Of a DNA stretch of 64,000 nt, positions 47,859 through 56,371 are shown piece by piece. A program made the translations under genes and the position numbers. The DNA is taken from positions 1 to 64,000 of the forward strand of contig NZ_NTMR01000029.1 of NCBI RefSeq assembly GCF_002307495.1, in the 5' to 3' direction. This DNA is from Pseudomonas abyssi (GTDB taxonomy: Bacteria; Pseudomonadota; Gammaproteobacteria; Pseudomonadales; Pseudomonadaceae). The notes under the pieces are model-generated. The model was not told where the DNA came from and did not search any database. It worked only from the letters and a program-made list of their open reading frames with translations. Each line of letters starts with the position of its first letter. Positions within the stretch are counted from its first letter, which is position 1.

Positions 47859-49120
47859 TGTACCTGATGCGTCTCGCCTTGCAAAGCCTGGCCAACCGCC
47901 GCTTTTCCGCCCTGCTGACGGTGATCGCCATTGCCCTGAGCGTCACCCTGCTGCTGTCTGTCGAGCGGGTGCGCACCGAAGCCCGCGCCAGCTTTGCCAG
48001 CACGGTCAGCGGCACTGACCTGATCGTTGGCGCCCGCTCAGGCTCGGTTCAGTTGCTGCTGTACTCGGTGTTCCGCATCGGCAATGCCACCAACAATATC
48101 CGCTGGGACAGCTTTGAGCAGATCAGCCACCAACCGCAGGTCAAATGGGCAATCCCCCTGTCGCTGGGCGATTCGCATCGCGGCTTTCGAGTGCTGGGGA
48201 CCAATCAGGCCTACTTCGACCACTACCGCTTTGGCCGTGACCAGGCGCTGACACTGAGCCAGGGCAAGCGCTTCAGCGACCTTTACGATGCCGTACTCGG
48301 CGCCGATATTGCCCGCGAGCTGGGCTACCAGTTAGGCACCGAGCTGGTGCTGGCCCACGGCGCCGGCGCGGTGAGCTTCGTCAAGCACGCGGACAAACCC
48401 TTCCGGGTGGTTGGCATCCTGGCCAAGACCGGCACGCCGGTAGACCGCACCATCCATATCAGCCTGGAAGGCATGGAAGCGCTGCATGTCGACTGGCAGC
48501 AGGGCATGCCAGCCCGGGGCGCGGGCAAGATCAGCGCCGAACAGGCGCGCGAACTCGATCTGACTCCCGCTGCCATCACCGCGTTCATGCTGGGGCTGGA
48601 GCGGCGCATCGACACATTCGCCTTGCAGCGGCAGATCAATGAGTTCAGCGGCGAGCCGCTGCTGGCCATCCTGCCCGGGGTGGCCCTGCAAGAGCTGTGG
48701 AGCTTGCTGAGCGTGGCAGAGAAGGCGCTGCTGCTGGTCTCGGTGTTTGTCGTTCTGACGGGCTTGGTCGGCATGCTGACCGCCATTCTCAGCGGCCTTA
48801 ACGAACGCCGGCGCGAAATGGCCGTGCTGCGTTCGGTCGGCGCCCGGCCGTTGCATATTTTCAGCCTGCTGGTGCTGGAGGCGGTCAGCCTGACCCTGGC
48901 CGGCATCGCGCTGGGTCTGGCACTGTTGTATGCTGGCATGGCCGTGGCCCGCCCCTGGCTGGAACAGCAGTATGGCCTGTTTCTGCCGCTGGCTTGGCCG
49001 ACCCGCAGCGAACTGCAGTTGTTGGCCGGCATCCTGGCCGCCAGCCTGCTGATGGGCTGCATCCCGGCGTGGCGCGCCTACCGCCAGGCGCTCTTGGACG
49101 GCCTGTCCATCCGCCTGTAA
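47858..49120 (+). CDS. ABC transporter permease (FtsX/MacB-like)
   Basis: A 420-residue inner-membrane protein with an N-terminal helix (RFSALLTVIAIALSVTLLLSV), a large periplasmic domain (about 45-280), and three C-terminal helices of the FtsX fold (KALLLVSVFVVLTGLVGMLTA; EAVSLTLAGIALGLALLYAG; LLAGILAASLLMGCIPAW). Together with the ATPase it probably powers a mechanotransmission-type task at the envelope under zinc limitation. The exact role is unknown. Confidence 0.9.
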   Translation: MYLMRLALQSLANRRFSALLTVIAIALSVTLLLSVERVRTEARASFASTVSGTDLIVGARSGSVQLLLYSVFRIGNATNNIRWDSFEQISHQPQVKWAIPLSLGDSHRGFRVLGTNQAYFDHYRFGRDQALTLSQGKRFSDLYDAVLGADIARELGYQLGTELVLAHGAGAVSFVKHADKPFRVVGILAKTGTPVDRTIHISLEGMEALHVDWQQGMPARGAGKISAEQARELDLTPAAITAFMLGLERRIDTFALQRQINEFSGEPLLAILPGVALQELWSLLSVAEKALLLVSVFVVLTGLVGMLTAILSGLNERRREMAVLRSVGARPLHIFSLLVLEAVSLTLAGIALGLALLYAGMAVARPWLEQQYGLFLPLAWPTRSELQLLAGILAASLLMGCIPAWRAYRQALLDGLSIRL

Positions 49121-49135
49121 TCACCGAGACCACCG

Positions 49136-49642
49136 ATGTATCTGATTCGTCTGTTTGCCCTGAGCCTGAGTCTGCTGCTGACCCTGCCGGCCTGGGCCGC
49201 CCGAGAACTCAGCTGGGACGACCTGGTGCCCGCAGGCAGTGAGCACCTTTACGGCATGCCCCAGGCGCAACACGACGGCCTGACCTCAGAGGACCAGGCG
49301 GCCAGCAATCCGCTGATGCAAAGCATGACCAACGCGCCCACCGTCGCCGCGCTGGACGGCCAGGAGGTCAAACTTCCGGGCTACATCGTGCCGCTGAGCG
49401 TAGACCCCAACCAGCGGGTGACCGAGTTCCTGCTGGTGCCCTACTTCGGCGCCTGCATCCACGTACCGCCGCCGCCATCCAACCAGATCGTGCTGGTGCA
49501 GAGTGAAATTGGCATCGCTCTGGAGACGACCTATGTGCCCTACTGGATCAGCGGCATCATGCACGTGGAACAAAGCAGCAGCGAACTGGCCAGCGCAGGC
49601 TATCGACTGGAAGCGCTGGAAATCGAAGTGTTCAGCTACTAG
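49136..49642 (+). CDS. DUF3299 family periplasmic protein
   Basis: A 168-residue protein with a signal peptide (LFALSLSLLLTLPAWA) and the DUF3299 core: LPGYIVPLSVDP, then LVPYFGACIHVPPPPSNQIV with the invariant Cys and proline run. Function is unknown. It always seems to accompany this ABC module. It overlaps the convergent TPR gene by 11 bases at the 3' end. Confidence 0.85.
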   Translation: MYLIRLFALSLSLLLTLPAWAARELSWDDLVPAGSEHLYGMPQAQHDGLTSEDQAASNPLMQSMTNAPTVAALDGQEVKLPGYIVPLSVDPNQRVTEFLLVPYFGACIHVPPPPSNQIVLVQSEIGIALETTYVPYWISGIMHVEQSSSELASAGYRLEALEIEVFSY

Positions 49643-50717
49643 GGTCTGAGCCGGACTCGGGCCTGGCAAGCCTCGCCTCGGCGGCCTGCTTCAGACTTTG
49701 CAACTGGCGTCGCTGACTGGCGTTAGCCGGCTGCACCGCCTGCAAGGTCGCCAGCGCGGCCTGCCACTGACGCTGCTGGTATTGCAGCCACGCCAGCTGC
49801 AAGCGGTCAGCGCTGTTGCCGCTACGTGCCACCCGCTCCCAAGCGGCCAGGGCGCGCTCATGATCACGCGCGGTTTGCCACAGATAGGCAAGACGGCGCA
49901 GACGATCCGCGCTGCTACTCAGCAGGCCCTCATCCAGCAACGCCTGCATCAGGCGCGCCGCCTGCCAGGGGGCGCCACTCTGCGCATGCAGGGCGACCAG
50001 ATTCTCGAGATCGGTGGTAGCCAGTGCAATCCCCGCCTCCCGCGCCAGTCGCAGGGTCGCAGCGGCCGCCACCTGCTCGCCAGCCAGACTCTGCATGCTC
50101 GCCAGCTGACGCCAGTTATCGACACTCTCGGGCGCACGCTGCAACAGCGCCTGCTGCCAGCGCACCGCCTGATCAAACCGCTCCAGCTCATAGTTCATAC
50201 CCACCAGCAGGCGGTACCAGATGTCATCCGCCTGCGGGTTCGCGCGCACCACCTGCTCGGCCAGCGGAACGGCCTTGCGAAATTGCCCCAACTGGCGATA
50301 GGCCTGCACCAGCAGCTGGCGATTGCTGTCAGTGCGGGGCAGGCTTTCCAGCTCTGTGACCGCCTCGGGATAGCGCTGCGCCTGCATCAGCAGGCGAGCC
50401 AGATTCTGCCGGTCCTGCAGCGCCGCCGCCTCGTCCAGCTGCTGCTGAGCCAGCGCCTCGCGCAGCCAGTCGATGGCCGCTGCGTTGCGTTGGGCAGCGA
50501 TCGCTAGGTACGCCAGCCGCTGGGCGACCAGCGCGCGCTCCAGAGTCCCGCTTTCAGCCTGTGGCAGCGCCTGCTCCAGCGCCTCGCGCGCCTTACCCAG
50601 ATCGCCCGCCGCCTCGGCATCGGTGGCGGCTTGAATGGCAACGTACACCTCAGCGTCAATTTCCTTGGCCAGCGCGGGGGCGCTCAACAGGCACAGCAGC
50701 AGTAACCAGCGCAGCAT
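49632..50717 (-). CDS. periplasmic TPR protein of a TonB2-type system
   Basis: A 361-residue protein with a signal peptide (MLRWLLLLCLLSAPALA) followed almost entirely by TPR helices, for example AEAAGDLGKAREALEQALP and YRQLGQFRKAVPLAEQVVRANP. TPR proteins end many TonB2/TtpC clusters and are needed for full transport in Vibrio (TtpB-like in position). The ATG shares a base with the tonB stop, so it is translated as the last gene of the coupled operon. Confidence 0.82.
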   Translation of the reverse strand: MLRWLLLLCLLSAPALAKEIDAEVYVAIQAATDAEAAGDLGKAREALEQALPQAESGTLERALVAQRLAYLAIAAQRNAAAIDWLREALAQQQLDEAAALQDRQNLARLLMQAQRYPEAVTELESLPRTDSNRQLLVQAYRQLGQFRKAVPLAEQVVRANPQADDIWYRLLVGMNYELERFDQAVRWQQALLQRAPESVDNWRQLASMQSLAGEQVAAAATLRLAREAGIALATTDLENLVALHAQSGAPWQAARLMQALLDEGLLSSSADRLRRLAYLWQTARDHERALAAWERVARSGNSADRLQLAWLQYQQRQWQAALATLQAVQPANASQRRQLQSLKQAAEARLARPESGSDPSS

Positions 50718-51394
50718 CAGCGGCGACCCTCCAGACGGAAGTTCATGGTCTTGCTCACCTCGCGTGAGACCGCCACGCCGTTCTCCCGGCGCGGCGCGAA
50801 GCGCCAGCGACTGACCGCTCGGCGCGCTGCGCGCTCGAACACCCCGGGCGGCTCGGCGCTGAGTATGCGAATGTTCTCTACCCGCCCTTCGGCGTTGACG
50901 GTGAACTGCAAGGTCACCTGTCCCTCGATACCGGCCGCCAGCGCCCGGCGCGGATACTCCGGCGGAATGTCCACCAGCGGGGTGACTTCCTCGGCGCTGC
51001 CCGGCGGCGGCGCACTGACCGGCGCTGGCGAGCTGGGTGCCGGCGCCGGCTGGGCAGCGGCCTGCAATGGCGGCAACGCGGGCGCCGCGCCCATATCGAT
51101 GCGGGTATTGAGCTGCGGCACATCGATATTGAGATCCAACGCCGGAACCTGCGGGGTTACCTGCGGCTGCGGCGCAACCTCGGGCGGCTGCTCTGGCGGC
51201 GTCGGGCGCTCCGGCGGCTGCAACGGATCGGCCGGCTCAGTGCGGCTCTCCTGCACACTGCGGGCGACGCCCACGCGCAACAGTTCCGACGACTGCGGTG
51301 GCGGGTCATTGGACGGCATGATCAGCGCCAGCATCAACCCAAACAGCAGCAGCGCTACCAGCAGCGCGCCGACAAAACTGCCCAGCAGCCGCAT
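50717..51394 (-). CDS. tonB: energy transducer TonB (TonB2 type)
   Basis: A 225-residue TonB: an N-terminal transmembrane helix (LLGSFVGALLVALLLFGLML), a proline-rich periplasmic spacer with PPERPTPPEQPPEV, and the C-terminal TonB domain PPEYPRRALAAGIEGQVTL ... VSRWRFAPRREN. It transmits proton-motive force to outer-membrane receptors. Overlaps of one base at both ends tie it to exbD and the TPR gene. Confidence 0.94.
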   Translation of the reverse strand: MRLLGSFVGALLVALLLFGLMLALIMPSNDPPPQSSELLRVGVARSVQESRTEPADPLQPPERPTPPEQPPEVAPQPQVTPQVPALDLNIDVPQLNTRIDMGAAPALPPLQAAAQPAPAPSSPAPVSAPPPGSAEEVTPLVDIPPEYPRRALAAGIEGQVTLQFTVNAEGRVENIRILSAEPPGVFERAARRAVSRWRFAPRRENGVAVSREVSKTMNFRLEGRR

Positions 51395-51804
51395 CAGGGC
51401 CCCGCCGTGGCGGCCAGGGCAACATCCTCGACCCCGGCCAGCCGCGCCTGATCCATCACCCGGATAACCAACCCGGTACGCGCGTCGGTATCGGCCTGCA
51501 CCACCACTGTGCTGTCCGGCTGGTCAGCGCGCATGCGCTCGACCGCCGCCCGCACGGCGCGAATATCCACCGGCTTGTGGTCCATCCAGATTTCCCCGTC
51601 GGCACTGACCGCAATCAAAATGGTGCCCTTGGGCTTGTCGACGGCACTGTCGGCCGACGGCCGCTCGATGTCGATGCCGGTTTCCTTGACGAAGGAGCTG
51701 GTAACAATAAAAAAGATCAGCATGATGAAGACGATATCCAGCATCGGCGTAAGGTCGATGCCGGCCTCGTCATCGGCGTTGGCGTGATGCCTGCGCATGC
51801 GCAT
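51394..51804 (-). CDS. exbD: biopolymer transporter ExbD
   Basis: A 136-residue ExbD/TolR protein with the charged N-terminus EAGIDLTPMLDIVFIMLIFF, in which the helix Asp carries protons, and a periplasmic domain ending in VMDQARLAGVEDVALA. I start it at the ATG at 51804, where AGGAG precedes; the very long frame upstream to 52317 overlaps exbB and is spurious. Confidence 0.94.
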   Translation of the reverse strand: MRMRRHHANADDEAGIDLTPMLDIVFIMLIFFIVTSSFVKETGIDIERPSADSAVDKPKGTILIAVSADGEIWMDHKPVDIRAVRAAVERMRADQPDSTVVVQADTDARTGLVIRVMDQARLAGVEDVALAATAGP

Positions 51805-51815
51805 CGCAATTTCTC

Positions 51816-52331
51816 CTAATCGTGCTGCAGGCGGTCGGACAACCGCTGCAGCGCTCGCCGCGACTGCTGATCGAGTCGCGCCAGACAAAACAGGCCACTG
51901 ATGGCAATCACCATGCCGGCCATGGTCGGCACCGTGGCACGGGACACCCCTGCCGCCATTGCGCGCGGGTTGCCGTTGCCGCTGATAGCCATCACATCGA
52001 ATACCTGAATCATGCCACTGACCGTACCCAGCAACCCCAACAGCGGGCACAGCGCGATCAGCACTCGCACCATCGGCAGATAGCGGTTGAGCTGCGCCTG
52101 CGCCTGCGCCAGCCATGCGCTGCGAATATGTCGCGCGGCAGCGCTGCGCCGTTCGCTGCGCGCCTGCCAGCCGTCGCAATAGCCCTCGGCGCGGCGCGGA
52201 AACACCAGTGACAGATACCACAGCCGCTCCAGCATCAGCGTCCACAGCAGCACGGTGGCGCCTAGAATGGTCCACAGCACCCAGCCACCGCTGTCGAGAA
52301 AGTCCGGCAGCCGCCACAGGACCTCAGTCAC
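51816..52331 (-). CDS. exbB: MotA/TolQ/ExbB proton channel family protein (ExbB)
   Basis: A 171-residue ExbB with three transmembrane helices (WVLWTILGATVLLWTLMLER; VLIALCPLLGLLGTVSGMIQ; MAGMVIAISGLFCL). The middle helix carries the conserved PLLGLLGTVSGM channel motif. The GTG at 52331 is the likely start: it has GGGGAG seven bases upstream and overlaps the end of the previous gene. A TTG at 52361 would add ten residues. Confidence 0.92.
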   Translation of the reverse strand: MTEVLWRLPDFLDSGGWVLWTILGATVLLWTLMLERLWYLSLVFPRRAEGYCDGWQARSERRSAAARHIRSAWLAQAQAQLNRYLPMVRVLIALCPLLGLLGTVSGMIQVFDVMAISGNGNPRAMAAGVSRATVPTMAGMVIAISGLFCLARLDQQSRRALQRLSDRLQHD

Positions 52332-53667
52332 TGCGCCGCTCCCCGCCAAGGTGCAGGGCAATCAGCCCGGCGCTCTGCTGTTCCAGCAACTGGATCAACG
52401 CCTTGCTGCGCGCCGCCACCAGGCTGTGCAGGAACAGCAGCGGAATAGCCGCCACCAACCCGAGCACCGTGGTGACCAGCGCCTGCGAGATACCATCGGC
52501 CATCATCTTCGGATCGCCGGTGCCATATTGGGTGATCGCCTGGAAGGTGGCGATCATGCCCGTCACCGTCCCCAGCAGCCCCAGCAGTGGCGCCACTGCG
52601 GCCAGCAGCTTGATCAGCCCCTGCCAGCGCTCCAGCGCAGGCGTTTCGCGCAGGATGGCCTCGTCCAGCTTGAGTTCCAGGGTATCCAGTTCTTCCAGCC
52701 GCGGACGGCTGCCAATCACACTCAACACACGGCCCAGCGGGTTGCTGTCGGCCAACTGGTCGAGGTCCGCAATCTGCCGATCAACCCGGCGCTGCACCAG
52801 CTGCAACCAAGCCAGCCGCGCCAGCGCCAGCACTATGCCCAACGCCCCCAGAGCCACGATGACATAGCCGACAATGCCGCCCTGGGACAGACGGGTCAGC
52901 AGGTCCGGGGTACGCTGCAGCTGTTCAATGACCTGACCGCGCGCCGGATCGATGGCGATATCGGCCACCGCCTCGCGGGGCGCGAGAAAGTCTGCCAGCA
53001 GGCCCACGCCATCGGGTTGACGTGCTGCCACCTGCAACGCCTGGCTGTCGGCCTGATACAGCAGATATTCATCGCCGGCAACCGCAACAAAAGGCCCGAC
53101 CGCAACAACGGGCTGCGCCTGCTGGTTACCCTGACGGTCGATCAGCGGTGCGCTAAAGCGCGCCACTTCACCGCTGGCGTTCATGTCCTGCTGTAGCCGG
53201 TACCAGAATTGCTCCAGCACCTCGACACTGGGGATGCGGCTGCTTTGCGACAAGGCTTCCAGCTCGCGCTGGCGTTCCGGGTAACGGGCGTTGAGCAGGG
53301 AATCCTGCCATTGACTGAGGGTATCGCCAGCGCCCTGACGCACCACGCCGAACAGCTCTCCAAGATTGCCGCTGCGCTCGGTCAGCTCCTGACGCAGTTG
53401 CGCCAGCTGTTCGCTTTGCGCCTTGAAGAGCGCATCCAGCTCGTCGGCGCGGGCCTGCGCGCTTGTCAGCTCGGCCCGCGCCTGCGAGAGGCGCGCCTGC
53501 TGCTGATTGCGCTCACGCAGGAAGCGTTGCTCACGCTCGCGCATGGCGGCCTGTTCGGTACTGCGGGTTTCGCGAATCTGCTCCAGCAGCGCCTGCTTGT
53601 CGAAAGACTGGGCCTGCGCCAGCGGCGCCAGGCAACAGAGCATCAGTACCCAGAAGCGAGCTTTCAT
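52324..53667 (-). CDS. large MotA/TolQ/ExbB family protein (TtpC-like)
   Basis: A 447-residue ExbB-like protein with a cleavable signal peptide (MKARFWVLMLCCLAPLAQA), a long periplasmic coiled-coil region (about 20-110, Gln/Arg/Glu rich), then the ExbB channel fold near the C-terminus (IKLLAAVAPLLGLLGTVTGM; LGLVAAIPLLFLHSLVA). In Vibrio the TtpC protein of this architecture is essential to TonB2 function. It overlaps the DUF3450 gene by four bases (ATGA). Confidence 0.9.
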   Translation of the reverse strand: MKARFWVLMLCCLAPLAQAQSFDKQALLEQIRETRSTEQAAMREREQRFLRERNQQQARLSQARAELTSAQARADELDALFKAQSEQLAQLRQELTERSGNLGELFGVVRQGAGDTLSQWQDSLLNARYPERQRELEALSQSSRIPSVEVLEQFWYRLQQDMNASGEVARFSAPLIDRQGNQQAQPVVAVGPFVAVAGDEYLLYQADSQALQVAARQPDGVGLLADFLAPREAVADIAIDPARGQVIEQLQRTPDLLTRLSQGGIVGYVIVALGALGIVLALARLAWLQLVQRRVDRQIADLDQLADSNPLGRVLSVIGSRPRLEELDTLELKLDEAILRETPALERWQGLIKLLAAVAPLLGLLGTVTGMIATFQAITQYGTGDPKMMADGISQALVTTVLGLVAAIPLLFLHSLVAARSKALIQLLEQQSAGLIALHLGGERRSD

Positions 53668-54425
53668 TGGGCTACCTCCGTGCTGACTGGCGGCATGGGC
53701 AAGCGCAACAGCTGTGGCGACTGCTCGTTGCGGGCAATGGCAATGCCATCGCTCAGGGGGCGGCGATAGCTGGCCGGCAGCGCCTGCCAACTGCCAGCGG
53801 CAGTATCCCAGTAACCCTGTTCCTGACCATCAAGGCTTTGATAAAAGAACATCAGCCGGCCAATGCGCAAGAACTCGACCACTCGCGCCTGTTCGCCGGC
53901 TGGCAACTGGCCGCGCCAGGCCTCCAGAGTGCGACCATAGTCGCTCTCAATCTGGTAAGCCTCCAGCACCCGCCGGTAGAGCTCGGCCACGCTGATTTCG
54001 GGGTCGATCAGCAGGTCCTGCAAGCGGGCAATGCGGCCCTCACGCTCATCCAGCAGAAACGGCATATCCAGCGCGACAAAGGCCTGCAGTGACTCGATCA
54101 TGCGGCGGATCAGCGGCAGCATCTCGCGCTGGGTGTCCGCCAGACTGTCGATCTGCTGCTGCAGACTGGTCAGCTCCTGCGCCTGCGCCTCCACCATCAG
54201 CTGCAGGCGCTCGCTGTACTCGTTCAGCGCCAGCGCCTGATCCTGAGCCTGGGTGTACTCCTCCAACGCGGCTCGGGCGGCGTCATCAAGGTTATCGATG
54301 CGTTGCTGCGTGGCAACCGCCTCGGCGGTCAGTTCACGACTTTCCTGCTGCGCCTGCTGCAATGCCTGCTGCGCCTGCAGGCTGAGCGGCACGGCCAGCA
54401 ACGCGACCAGCCAAACTGCTTTCAT
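53664..54425 (-). CDS. DUF3450 family periplasmic coiled-coil protein
   Basis: A 253-residue secreted protein (signal MKAVWLVALLAVPLSLQAQ) with a strong coiled coil (about 20-110) and a compact C-terminal domain (YWDTAAGSWQALPASYRRPL). DUF3450 proteins are the usual first gene of TonB2-type clusters; their role is unknown, perhaps a periplasmic partner of the TtpC-like protein. The ATG at 54425 is chosen for its signal peptide. A Fur-like site lies 47 bp upstream. Confidence 0.85.
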   Translation of the reverse strand: MKAVWLVALLAVPLSLQAQQALQQAQQESRELTAEAVATQQRIDNLDDAARAALEEYTQAQDQALALNEYSERLQLMVEAQAQELTSLQQQIDSLADTQREMLPLIRRMIESLQAFVALDMPFLLDEREGRIARLQDLLIDPEISVAELYRRVLEAYQIESDYGRTLEAWRGQLPAGEQARVVEFLRIGRLMFFYQSLDGQEQGYWDTAAGSWQALPASYRRPLSDGIAIARNEQSPQLLRLPMPPVSTEVAQ

Positions 54426-54471
54426 TCGCTGTTCCCCCGGCGAAGGCTGGCCTGACCAGCCCGTCAAAAAA

Positions 54472-54490
54472 GAGAATGATTATCATCTTT
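54472..54490. promoter_or_regulatory. candidate Fur box
   Basis: GAGAATGATTATCATCTTT matches 14 of 19 positions of the Fur consensus GATAATGATAATCATTATC and contains the intact inner ATGATnATCAT core. It is 47 bp upstream of the DUF3450 start, so it should give iron-regulated repression of the TonB2-type operon. It is 145 bp from the divergent oprG ATG and may touch that promoter too. Confidence 0.75.
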
Positions 54491-54561
54491 ATACTAAAGT
54501 GTCTGCAACCGCACTCTCAATCTGGGTGTGGCAGCCTGCCGCACCCACCCGTGCCCGGCAC

Positions 54562-54575
54562 TTGCTCCAGATCAA
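54562..54575 (+). promoter_or_regulatory. candidate Anr/Fnr box upstream of oprG
   Basis: TTGCTCCAGATCAA matches the TTGAT-N4-ATCAA Anr/Fnr consensus at nine of ten defined positions. It lies 60 bp upstream of the oprG ATG. P. aeruginosa oprG is reported to be strongly induced without oxygen through Anr, which fits. The 54426-54634 region holds only this site and the Fur box that I can identify. Confidence 0.6.
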
Positions 54576-54634
54576 TAGTCCGATCCAGGGCAGGCCGTAG
54601 AGTAGCAACTGTCCAACACATTAGGAGACTGAAC

Positions 54635-55312
54635 ATGTCCGCTTTTGCATCCCGCCTCGGCCTCGCAGCGCTCTTCGCCCCCGTCCTGCTGGCCGTTTCG
54701 GTAACCGCTCAGGCCCACCAGGCGGGCGACATCATCGTTCGCGCCGGTGCCGTTACTGTTGACCCGAAAGAGGACAGCAGCCGCGTCAAGGTCGGCGGTG
54801 TACCGCAGGCCGGCACTGCCGCCACCCTCAACAGCGACACCCAACTGGGTCTGAACCTGGCGTACATGCTGTCCGACAACTGGGCTGTTGAAGTGCTGGC
54901 TGCCACCCCGTTCGAGCACGACATCGGCACCAAAGGTCTGGGCGGCCTGGAGCTGGGCTCCACCAAGCACCTGCCGCCGACTGTCAGCGTCCTGTACTAC
55001 CCGATGGCCAGCAGCTCCGCCTTCCAACCGTACGCGGGCCTGGGCATCAACTACACCTGGATGTTCGATGACAAGCTGAGCAGCGAAGCAGAAGCAGCAG
55101 GCTTCAGCGGCCTGGAACTGGATGACTCATGGGGTCTGGCGGCGCAGCTGGGTATGGACTACATGCTGAGCGACAAGCTGATGCTGAACGCCCAGATCCG
55201 CTACATCGACATCGAAACCACCGGCACAACCTACGCAGGTCCGACCAAGGTCTCTGTGGATGTCGACATCGACCCGATGGTTTACATGGTCGGTCTGGGC
55301 TACAAGTTTTAA
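54635..55312 (+). CDS. oprG: OmpW family outer membrane protein OprG
   Basis: Eight-stranded outer-membrane barrel of 225 residues. It has a signal peptide ending AQA before HQAGDIIVRAGAVTV, which is the OmpW mature start, and ends YMVGLGYKF with a terminal Phe. AGGAGACTGAAC precedes the ATG. OmpW/OprG channels admit small hydrophobic compounds; OprG has been linked to iron and anaerobic growth. Position after the zinc operon and TonB cluster is near the PAO1 place of oprG, from memory. Confidence 0.94.
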   Translation: MSAFASRLGLAALFAPVLLAVSVTAQAHQAGDIIVRAGAVTVDPKEDSSRVKVGGVPQAGTAATLNSDTQLGLNLAYMLSDNWAVEVLAATPFEHDIGTKGLGGLELGSTKHLPPTVSVLYYPMASSSAFQPYAGLGINYTWMFDDKLSSEAEAAGFSGLELDDSWGLAAQLGMDYMLSDKLMLNAQIRYIDIETTGTTYAGPTKVSVDVDIDPMVYMVGLGYKF

Positions 55313-55337
55313 GCAGACCCTCACTCACGGCTGCACT

Positions 55338-55374
55338 TCCCCCTGGGGCCTACGTGGTCTCGGGGGATTTTTTA
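55338..55374 (+). terminator. intrinsic terminator after oprG
   Basis: TCCCCC (55338-55343) pairs with GGGGGA (55362-55367), followed by seven T. It lies 26 bp after the oprG stop. Confidence 0.75.
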
Positions 55375-55405
55375 TTCAGGGTCAGACAAAAAAGCGGACC
55401 GCCGC

Positions 55406-56281
55406 TCAGTGCGAGCCCAGCAATGCCGTGAGACTGACACGCCAGGTCCGCGGCTTGATGCCAAACACATAGAGCAGACGCCGGCCGCTGAGCACAGCAT
55501 TGCGCGGCTCCAGCGCCGCCGCAGGCTGACTATCGAAAGAAACAGGCTCGATGACCGGCTCGCGCGCCAGCTGTCCATCCAGCACCAGCTCCTGCGCCAG
55601 GGTACGGGCAAAACTGATCCAGCTGGCGACCTCGGCACTGGCATAGTGGTAACAGCCATACAGTTCGCTACCGCAGTCCAGCTGCTTGAGTCCGGCCAGC
55701 ACCACGCGCGCCATATCCTCCAGCGGTGTGGGGGTGCCCCGCCACTCCTCCGCCAGGGAAACGCTGTCGCCGGCCACTAACTGCGTGACCAGCCGCTGCA
55801 GCATCCCCTCGGGCGAGCTATCCAGCACCCAACTGAACCGCAGCAGCAGATGACGTCGACACTGCCCCTGCAGCAATTGGTCCAGCTCGGCCTGCAGCGC
55901 GCCGTGGGCACCAATGGGTGTCAGCGGATCCTTTTCGGTGTAGGCCTGCTCTTTCACACCGTCGAACACCCGCGTACTGGACAGCCGATACAGCAGCAGA
56001 TCCCGGCCGGCGCACTGGGCCACTAGCTCGCGGGCAAAGACGCGCTCGGCCGCAAGCCCTTCCGGGGTCGGGTCCAGCACCTGAAACTGCTGATGATAAA
56101 AACTCAGGTCCAGCACTGCGTCCGGCTGCAATGCATCAAGCCAGCCGGCTAACTGCGCCGGCTCCCAGCTGACTGGTGGCTCGTCCACCAGCAGAAACTC
56201 GATATCGTCTTGCGCCGCCTGAGTAACCAACGCCTGACCTAGCAGGGACGTCTTGCCCAGCAGCAACACCCGCATTCGCAT
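55406..56281 (-). CDS. NAD(P)-binding sugar-nucleotide epimerase/RmlD-like protein
   Basis: A 291-residue Rossmann-fold protein of the extended SDR/RmlD type. It begins with a degenerate nucleotide-binding loop (VLLLGKTSLLGQALV, where the usual GxxGxxG is GKTSLLG) and lacks an obvious YxxxK. Later blocks RVFDGVKEQAYTEKDPLTPIGAHG resemble dTDP-4-dehydrorhamnose reductase. The altered glycine motif and missing catalytic pair suggest a non-catalytic or divergent member. The start could also be the ATG at 56275. Confidence 0.72.
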   Translation of the reverse strand: MRMRVLLLGKTSLLGQALVTQAAQDDIEFLLVDEPPVSWEPAQLAGWLDALQPDAVLDLSFYHQQFQVLDPTPEGLAAERVFARELVAQCAGRDLLLYRLSSTRVFDGVKEQAYTEKDPLTPIGAHGALQAELDQLLQGQCRRHLLLRFSWVLDSSPEGMLQRLVTQLVAGDSVSLAEEWRGTPTPLEDMARVVLAGLKQLDCGSELYGCYHYASAEVASWISFARTLAQELVLDGQLAREPVIEPVSFDSQPAAALEPRNAVLSGRRLLYVFGIKPRTWRVSLTALLGSH

Positions 56282-56371
56282 GCCTTGATGATCCTTGAAT
56301 CAGAAACAGGCAAATATTGTGCAGCCTTTATGCCACCGCCGTCACCTGTCACATGCGAACTCCGCAGCTGC

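Noticed and set aside
51394-52317. 307-codon extended form of exbD
   Set aside because: The extra N-terminus is read out of frame through exbB; the ATG at 51804 has a good ribosome site and normal ExbD length.
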